A stretch of 5,414 nt of DNA from Nocardioides sp. (lineage in GTDB: Bacteria; Actinomycetota; Actinomycetes; Propionibacteriales; Nocardioidaceae), in the NCBI GenBank assembly GCA_029264225.1, contig JARICB010000428.1, forward strand, positions 1-5,414. The letters run 5' to 3'. The position numbers and the translations under genes were made by a program. The notes beneath the pieces are model-generated. The model had not been told where the DNA came from. It did no database searches and saw nothing but the letters and a program-made list of their open reading frames with translations. Positions 1 through 3,179 of the stretch are shown piece by piece. Each line of letters opens with the position of its first letter. Position 1 is the stretch's first letter.

Positions 1-360
1 AGCACCGCCGCAGCAGGTGGGTGACGATCGTGTGCGGCGAATCTCCAGTAGGTGCCGTTCGAGTGCTTCGAGGACCAACACCGGCTCGGCCTGTCCAGGC
101 CTGAAGGCCGAGATGCGCCCATCGATCATCTGGTCCACCTTCTTCGCAAAGACCAGCAACTCATCCCATGCGAATGACATCGGCTCGCCGCCGTCCAAGC
201 GGTTCTCAAGTTCGACGGCGCTGATCCCTTCGCTCGGCACAGTCGTGCCGTGGAAGTCCTCCAGATGCCATGTCCAGTCGTTGTCTTGGACTACGTCCAG
301 CAGAGCACACAAACGGAGGTACTCCTCGTCGCCCTTCCACGCCCGCACGATGATCTCCAC
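1..360 (-). CDS. Unrecognised acidic soluble protein, N-terminal part (runs off left edge)
   Basis: This frame is open for 120 codons from a GTG at 360 to the window edge, after an in-frame TGA at 375-373. A TTG at 363 is an equally possible start; no ATG is available until the middle of the frame and no clear Shine-Dalgarno is visible. The translation looks like a genuine protein: it begins VEIIVRAWKGDEEYL, is acidic, and has balanced hydrophobic and charged residues (WTWHLEDFHG, then a segment ending SFAWDELLVFAKKVDQMIDG). Competing frames are arginine/serine-rich and look like shadows. There is no signal peptide or membrane segment. I do not recognise a family and assign no function. Near 55-75 the neighbouring frame also reads plausibly (GTYWRFAAHDRH), so a frameshift close to the edge cannot be excluded. 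It lies downstream of the small membrane peptide gene on the same strand. Confidence 0.6.
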   Translation of the reverse strand, partial: MEIIVRAWKGDEEYLRLCALLDVVQDNDWTWHLEDFHGTTVPSEGISAVELENRLDGGEPMSFAWDELLVFAKKVDQMIDGRISAFRPGQAEPVLVLEALERHLLEIRRTRSSPTCCGGA

Positions 361-414
361 CAAGCCAGAGTGTCAGATACCCGGTGTCCGGCGCGGACGG
401 AGCGCGCACCCATC

Positions 415-432
415 TGCCGCTTTCGCGCGGCA
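415..432. repeat. Small inverted repeat between two minus-strand genes
   Basis: TGCCGC and GCGGCA form a perfect 6-bp stem around a 6-base loop. It lies between the end of the membrane peptide gene (501) and the start of the left-edge gene (360). No T-tract follows on either strand, so it is at best a weak terminator or an mRNA structure. A second short palindrome (GTCCG-GCG-CGGAC, 386-398) lies nearer the start of the left-edge gene. In DNA this GC-rich, either could be chance. Confidence 0.25.
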
Positions 433-500
433 CTCACAAGAATGACCCATTTCGCCGCGAGTGTGCGCCCCGCAGGATCGGCCTGTCAGAGGTGCCGCAC

Positions 501-590
501 TCAGCGGCGCAGGAGAGTCCGAAGTAGGTAGCCGAGCCCCAGTAGCACCAAGACGAAGATCAACACCTCGAGCAACCCGATCCCGAACAT
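501..590 (-). CDS. 29-residue single-pass membrane peptide
   Basis: An ATG at 590 opens a 29-codon frame ending in TGA at 503-501. A strong Shine-Dalgarno, GGGGAG (601-596), sits five bases before the start, which is the main reason for calling so short a gene. The peptide starts MFGIGLLEVLIF and continues as an almost unbroken run of Leu, Val, Ile, Phe and Gly to about residue 22. It then ends in a basic tail with three arginines (R24, R28, R29). This predicts one transmembrane helix with the basic C-terminus in the cytoplasm. The opening resembles the start of TatA-like and other small bacterial membrane proteins, but no amphipathic helix follows, so I do not call it TatA. The role is unknown; small membrane regulators and toxin peptides have this build. 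It is read divergently from the EEP hydrolase gene. A 5-bp stem-loop (494-508) overlaps its stop codon. Confidence 0.55.
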   Translation of the reverse strand: MFGIGLLEVLIFVLVLLGLGYLLRTLLRR

Positions 591-820
591 CAACTCTCCC
601 CACCGTCAACTGATAGTGAAGCGTACAGGTTTTGTTTAGGTCGGCCCTGCAGATTGCGGGCGGCCGCAAGTGCGTCCGCGGCGGTCGGCACGTGCCTCAT
701 CCCGCCGCGATCGCCCTCGCGAAGGCGGCCACGTTTGGGAGTGGGGACGGGACGGCGTCATGTCCGGGTCCATGTCACCGAACACGTCCTAATCCGCAGC
801 GACGCTGCGACACTGCCGTG
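591..820. other. Divergent intergenic region between membrane peptide and EEP hydrolase genes
   Basis: This 230-base stretch separates two divergent genes and should hold a promoter for each. The only AT-rich patch in the neighbourhood is about 607-638 (containing GTTTTGTTTAGG), and it is the most likely promoter area. I could not find a convincing paired -35/-10 for either direction. The frame of the EEP gene stays open upstream to a TTG at 632, but the added 63 residues are Arg/Pro/Gly/Cys-rich, do not match the EEP fold, and look non-coding. Confidence 0.4.
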
Positions 821-1567
821 ATGCGCTTAGTCACCTGGAACTGCAACGAGGGGTTCGATCGCAAGTTCCTGCACCTCCTCGACTTGGACTTCGATATCGC
901 CGTAGTGACTGAGTGCGGCCCGTTCGAGAGCGGTTTCGACGAGGCGTCACGCGAAGTCAGCGCTGTGCTCAAACTCGCGGTCGATCAGCCCGGGCACACC
1001 AAGCACATCGGTGTGTTTGCACAGGAGCCGTGGCACGTAAGGCCACTTCCTCTCGTGCCCGGCCAGCCATGGGTCCTGCCGGTGCGCGTGAACGGTCCGG
1101 TCGACTTCACAGTCCTGGCGGTCTGGGCTCTCGGCCGGGAGTGGGTAGCGGAACGGCTCTCGTATGCCGCTCAGACAGCGCGGGTTGTCGCCGATCTCCT
1201 TCCCGAGTTCGATGGCCCGGTCGTGCTGGCGGGTGACTTGAATGCACCGATTGCCTCGAGTCCAGCCGACGCTCGTCGCCATGAGGAGAGTGCCCGCCAG
1301 CTTGCGAATCGAGGGCTCGTCAGCGCGTTCACGGCAGCCAGAGGAGACGTTGACCCACTGACCGAGCCGACCCTGTACCACCAGCGAAAATTCGATCGGC
1401 CGTTTCACATCGATCATCTCTTCGTCCCGAAGGAGTGGACCGGCGATATGGACGTCACGGTGGGGACGTACGCGGAGTGGATAGCAACGAGACGGTCTGA
1501 TCACGTCCCTGTCATTGCCGACGTAGCGATGCCCGGGTTCGGGATCGAGCCTCCCGTAAGTAGCTGA
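821..1567 (+). CDS. Endonuclease/exonuclease/phosphatase (EEP) family hydrolase
   Basis: The product is a 248-residue soluble protein with the EEP (DNase I/exonuclease III-like) fold, a metal-dependent phosphodiesterase or phosphatase superfamily. The motifs appear in the usual order: TWNCN at 5-9 at the very N-terminus, the metal-binding glutamate in VVTECG (E31), the catalytic GDLN (138-141, D139 and N141), HIDHLF (196-201, D198), and the terminal SDHVPV (226-231, D227 and H228). The ATG at 821 is chosen because WNCN normally begins within a few residues of the N-terminus. A GTG at 818 is an alternative, and no strong Shine-Dalgarno is present. The central strand that often ends in a histidine in this superfamily reads LAVWAL (99-104) here. 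Length is near the minimum for a complete domain, with no signal peptide. The substrate (DNA, RNA, lipid or inositol phosphate) cannot be told from sequence. It converges with the metal transporter gene. Confidence 0.88.
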   Translation: MRLVTWNCNEGFDRKFLHLLDLDFDIAVVTECGPFESGFDEASREVSAVLKLAVDQPGHTKHIGVFAQEPWHVRPLPLVPGQPWVLPVRVNGPVDFTVLAVWALGREWVAERLSYAAQTARVVADLLPEFDGPVVLAGDLNAPIASSPADARRHEESARQLANRGLVSAFTAARGDVDPLTEPTLYHQRKFDRPFHIDHLFVPKEWTGDMDVTVGTYAEWIATRRSDHVPVIADVAMPGFGIEPPVSS

Positions 1568-1601
1568 ACTTCGATCCCCCTGGCAAGTGGAGCGCAATCC
1601 A

Positions 1602-1625
1602 GGCAGTGGTGCGGCTAACTGCCGC
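1602..1625. terminator. Possible weak bidirectional terminator between convergent genes
   Basis: The 109-base gap between the converging EEP and transporter genes contains two overlapping, mutually exclusive hairpins. One is GGCAGT (1602-1607) with ACTGCC (1618-1623); the other is GCGGC (1611-1615) with GCCGC (1621-1625) around a TAACT loop. No T-run follows on either strand, so this is not a canonical intrinsic terminator. Its position between two stop codons is the main support. Confidence 0.3.
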
Positions 1626-1676
1626 CATAGGGCGTGAATGAAGTGATCGGACTGCCAACGCAGCGGATGCCCAGGA

Positions 1677-2375
1677 TCAGCAGCAGGTACATCCCGATCC
1701 GCAGCCACACCCGTCCGCCTCGGCCGCTGATGCCGTCCGGGTTGGCACACAGCATCCTTCGCCCCTCCATGCCGCGCGGCCTTCCTTGATGGCGACGGCG
1801 GCGATGACGAGCCCGGCGACGGGATCCGCCCAGTACCAGCCCAGCGTGGCGTTGAGGACCAGCCCGATGAGCAGGACGGCAGACATGTAGGTGCACAGCA
1901 GCGTCTGGGTGGAGTCGGCAACCACGGCGTTCGACCCGAGGGCGCGTCCGGTGTGGCGCTGCGCCCATGACAGGAACGGCATGATCGCGAGCGATGTGGC
2001 GGCTAGGGCGATACCGATGGTTGAGGAGTCCGGTGCGTGCCCCGTGATCAGCGCGCGGACTGACTCGACCGTGACATAGGCGGCCAGGCCGAAGAACGAG
2101 AACGCCATGAGACGCAGTGCGGTCTTCTCGCGCGACTCCGGAAGAGGGTGGCGGAACTGCCACAAGATGATGAGTCCGGAAGAGACCTCGACGACGGAAT
2201 CGAGCCCGAACCCGACCAGTGCGACCGAACCAGCGACGAGGCCCGCCGTGATGGCAATGACGGCCTCCACCACGTTGTAGGTGACGGAGGCTCCGGCGAG
2301 CAGTTGGGCCCTTCGTCCGAACCGGCGCCGGTCCTCGTCGGAGACAACCGTGTCGTGGGCGTGAGAGGACGTCAT
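1677..2375 (-). CDS. CDF-type heavy-metal cation transporter with cysteine-rich tail
   Basis: This encodes a 232-residue inner-membrane protein related to the cation diffusion facilitators, which export divalent metals in exchange for protons. Six hydrophobic segments are visible at about 24-48, 50-73, 86-109, 117-138, 155-178 and 183-201. Likely metal-site acids are D59 and E63 (GFGLDSVVE) in the second helix, and D154 (VADSTQTLLCTY) with C161 at the fifth. The DPVAGL turn before the last helix (D184) is also a family feature. It lacks the roughly 80-residue cytoplasmic domain of YiiP-type exporters. Instead it ends in a short tail with seven cysteines (C208, C209, C223, C225, C229, C231, C232), plausibly a soft-metal ligand cluster. 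H5 and H7 lie near the N-terminus. Its ATG overlaps the repressor's stop codon by four bases (ATGA), so translation is probably coupled. The adjacent cysteine-type sensor suggests Cd, Pb or Zn as substrate; that is inference. Confidence 0.88.
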   Translation of the reverse strand: MTSSHAHDTVVSDEDRRRFGRRAQLLAGASVTYNVVEAVIAITAGLVAGSVALVGFGLDSVVEVSSGLIILWQFRHPLPESREKTALRLMAFSFFGLAAYVTVESVRALITGHAPDSSTIGIALAATSLAIMPFLSWAQRHTGRALGSNAVVADSTQTLLCTYMSAVLLIGLVLNATLGWYWADPVAGLVIAAVAIKEGRAAWRGEGCCVPTRTASAAEADGCGCGSGCTCC

Positions 2376-2767
2376 GACTGCTCGATCGTCGAGAGGGTGT
2401 CAGCGCCGAAGTTTGCGCAGAGGGTGACGCGGTCGCCGGTCAGGGCAAGGAGCCGCTCCGCTGCGGCCCAGAGGTCCGCAAGAGCATCAGAGTGGTTGAG
2501 GCTGTAGACGGTCGCCCGTCCTTCTGGTCGGGCGGTGACCAGGCCGCAGTCGCGGAGGCAGGCGAGGTGCTTTGAGACCGTCGATTGGGCCAGTCCGATA
2601 TGCGTAGTCAGGTCAACGACGCGGTGCTCGCCTAGAGCCAGGTGCTGCAGGATGGCGAGGCGAGACGGATCGCTGAATCCGTGGAACAGGCATGCTGCCG
2701 CCGTCAGTCCGTTGGCGTCGGATGGACCATTGGCCGGTTGAACGCCATTCGACTCTATCATCGTCAT
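2372..2767 (-). CDS. ArsR/SmtB metalloregulatory repressor, CmtR-type
   Basis: The product is a 131-residue winged-helix repressor of the ArsR/SmtB family, which leaves DNA on binding metal. The domain begins near LFHGFSDPSRLAILQHL (27-43). The recognition helix lies in LAQSTVSKHLACL (59-71), and the wing is RPEGRATVYSL (80-90). Cysteines C70 and C74 in HLACLRDCGL match the spacing and context of C57 and C61 of Mycobacterium tuberculosis CmtR, and C117 near the C-terminus fits its third Cd/Pb ligand, C102. C26 is an extra cysteine. I chose the ATG at 2767 over the TTG at 2803, because that TTG is part of a -35 box and transcription probably begins at or near 2767. An ATG at 2761 is a second option. 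The next gene is the transporter it presumably controls, overlapping by four bases. The metal specificity is inferred from the cysteines. Confidence 0.9.
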   Translation of the reverse strand: MTMIESNGVQPANGPSDANGLTAAACLFHGFSDPSRLAILQHLALGEHRVVDLTTHIGLAQSTVSKHLACLRDCGLVTARPEGRATVYSLNHSDALADLWAAAERLLALTGDRVTLCANFGADTLSTIEQS

Positions 2768-2778
2768 GTGGCGATGAT
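2757..2778. promoter_or_regulatory. Candidate repressor operator (perfect inverted repeat)
   Basis: ATCATCG (2757-2763) and CGATGAT (2772-2778) form a perfect 7-bp inverted repeat with an 8-base spacer. The repeat covers most of the -10 box, the predicted transcription start and the first two candidate ATG codons of the repressor gene. Dimeric ArsR-family repressors bind dyads of this size over their own promoters, so autorepression is the natural reading. It does not match a published operator that I can recall base for base. Confidence 0.55.
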
Positions 2779-2803
2779 TACGCGGATTGGTAGTCGACGT
2801 CAA
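2774..2803 (-). promoter_or_regulatory. Promoter of the repressor-transporter operon (leaderless)
   Basis: On the minus strand, TTGACG (2803-2798) matches the -35 consensus at five of six positions. It is followed after 18 bases by AATCAT (2779-2774), a -10 with four of six matches. Transcription should start six or seven bases further on, which falls on or next to the ATG at 2767, so the mRNA would have no leader. Leaderless transcripts are common in Actinobacteria. No Shine-Dalgarno is visible before this ATG, which agrees. Confidence 0.55.
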
Positions 2804-2856
2804 GTGCTCGACGAGCCATCCGCTGATGTCGCGATCTGCGCGTCAGCAGGTGGGTC

Positions 2857-2896
2857 TCTCCACCGTCTATCGGGGTCGGGTGGCACAAAGTGGAGA
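2857..2896. repeat. Inverted repeat TCTCCAC/GTGGAGA
   Basis: TCTCCAC (2857-2863) and GTGGAGA (2890-2896) are perfect 7-bp arms 26 bases apart. The left arm also forms a short local stem with GGTGG (2850-2854 region). It is the first of three inverted repeats in 80 bases and could be part of an oriT, or be chance. Confidence 0.4.
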
Positions 2897-2903
2897 CCAA
2901 CCT

Positions 2904-2918
2904 CGCGGCTGTGCCGCG
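2904..2918. repeat. Tight hairpin CGCGGC-TGT-GCCGCG
   Basis: A perfect 6-bp GC-only stem with a 3-base loop lies immediately after the previous repeat. A further 5-bp stem, CAGGC (2920-2924) with GCCTG (2932-2936), follows directly. No T-tract follows on the plus strand, so terminator function is not indicated. Relaxase or accessory-protein recognition is possible but unproven. Confidence 0.4.
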
Positions 2919-2950
2919 CCAGGCACTCAGCGCCTGTCCAGAGCGAGACC

Positions 2951-3110
2951 CCCTAGCCACATCCTGTCTCCTCTCGCTTTCCACCCCGTCCACCATGACG
3001 CTCGCATTCCTCCTGCTCCAGCTCTCGAGTCCCGGCCTCCCATACAGACCCGCTCATTCGCCCTTCTGTTGACCTGTCGTTCCTCCTCCCGTTTCCCTTC
3101 ACGCCTCTTG
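2951..3110. other. Pyrimidine-biased tract
   Basis: Counting by tens, 40 of these 160 bases are purines, so the plus strand is about 75 percent C+T. It contains many TCCTCC, CTCC and TTCC units, but no single repeat unit is maintained. Flanking genes are close to balanced. The bias explains why the relaxase frame has no stop codons here. It may reflect a structural or single-strand-prone region upstream of the relaxase. Confidence 0.6.
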
Positions 3111-3156
3111 CAATCGAGGCCACGCGGACGTCCAGTGCGGGGGAGTGGGCGTACCT

Positions 3157-3172
3157 ACCTCCTGAGGGAGGT
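3157..3172 (+). promoter_or_regulatory. Hairpin occluding the relaxase ribosome-binding site
   Basis: ACCTCC (3157-3162), loop TGAG, then GGAGGT (3167-3172) is a perfect 6-bp stem. The right arm is the Shine-Dalgarno of the relaxase (GGGAGG, 3166-3171), eight bases before the GTG at 3180. In the mRNA the left arm imitates the 16S anti-Shine-Dalgarno and would hold the site closed, giving low or conditional translation. The pairing is visible in the sequence; the regulatory effect is inferred. Confidence 0.55.
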
Positions 3173-3179
3173 GGCCTGG

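Larger units (their letters stand above)
2804..3179. other. Non-coding region upstream of the relaxase; possible oriT location
   Basis: These 376 bases separate the divergent repressor and relaxase genes. I see no credible gene. The relaxase frame happens to stay open back past an ATG at 2826, but the added 118 residues are Arg/Ser/Pro-rich and have no family resemblance. The left part (2857-2936) has a cluster of small inverted repeats, the middle (2951-3110) is heavily pyrimidine-biased, and the right end carries the relaxase ribosome-binding site. MobF relaxases often have their oriT directly upstream of the relaxase gene, so this is the best place for one, but I cannot point to a known nic sequence. 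No convincing relaxase promoter was found. Confidence 0.4.

Noticed and set aside
17..445. 142-codon plus-strand frame at the left edge
   Set aside because: Ser/Arg/Thr-rich translation without domain features. The minus-strand frame from 360 reads as a much more natural protein.
604..609. TTGACG on the minus strand as a -35 for the membrane peptide gene
   Set aside because: It is only about 14 bases before the ATG, so any -10 would fall inside the coding sequence, and none with good consensus is present.
632..820. Upstream extension of the EEP gene to a TTG at 632
   Set aside because: The extra 63 residues do not resemble the EEP fold, which starts at WNCN, and no ribosome-binding site supports the TTG.
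947..1921. 324-codon open frame on the minus strand
   Set aside because: It overlaps both the EEP and transporter genes and its translation is Arg/Pro/Ser-rich without family features. It is a high-GC shadow of two well-supported genes.
11..2855. 12-base direct repeat CAGCAGGTGGGT at 11-22 and 2844-2855, bracketing the cargo genes
   Set aside because: About one shared 12-mer is expected by chance in a window this size, more in GC-rich DNA. No integrase, attachment site or target duplication supports it.
3069..3097. TTGACC (3069-3074) as the relaxase -35
   Set aside because: At 17 bases spacing the -10 position reads TTTCCC, which has little resemblance to the consensus.
2826..3179. Upstream extension of the relaxase to an in-frame ATG at 2826
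   Set aside because: The 118 extra residues are low-complexity Arg/Ser/Pro sequence from the pyrimidine-rich tract. MobF proteins normally begin directly with the TVTISK-type strand, and the GTG at 3180 has a well-spaced Shine-Dalgarno.
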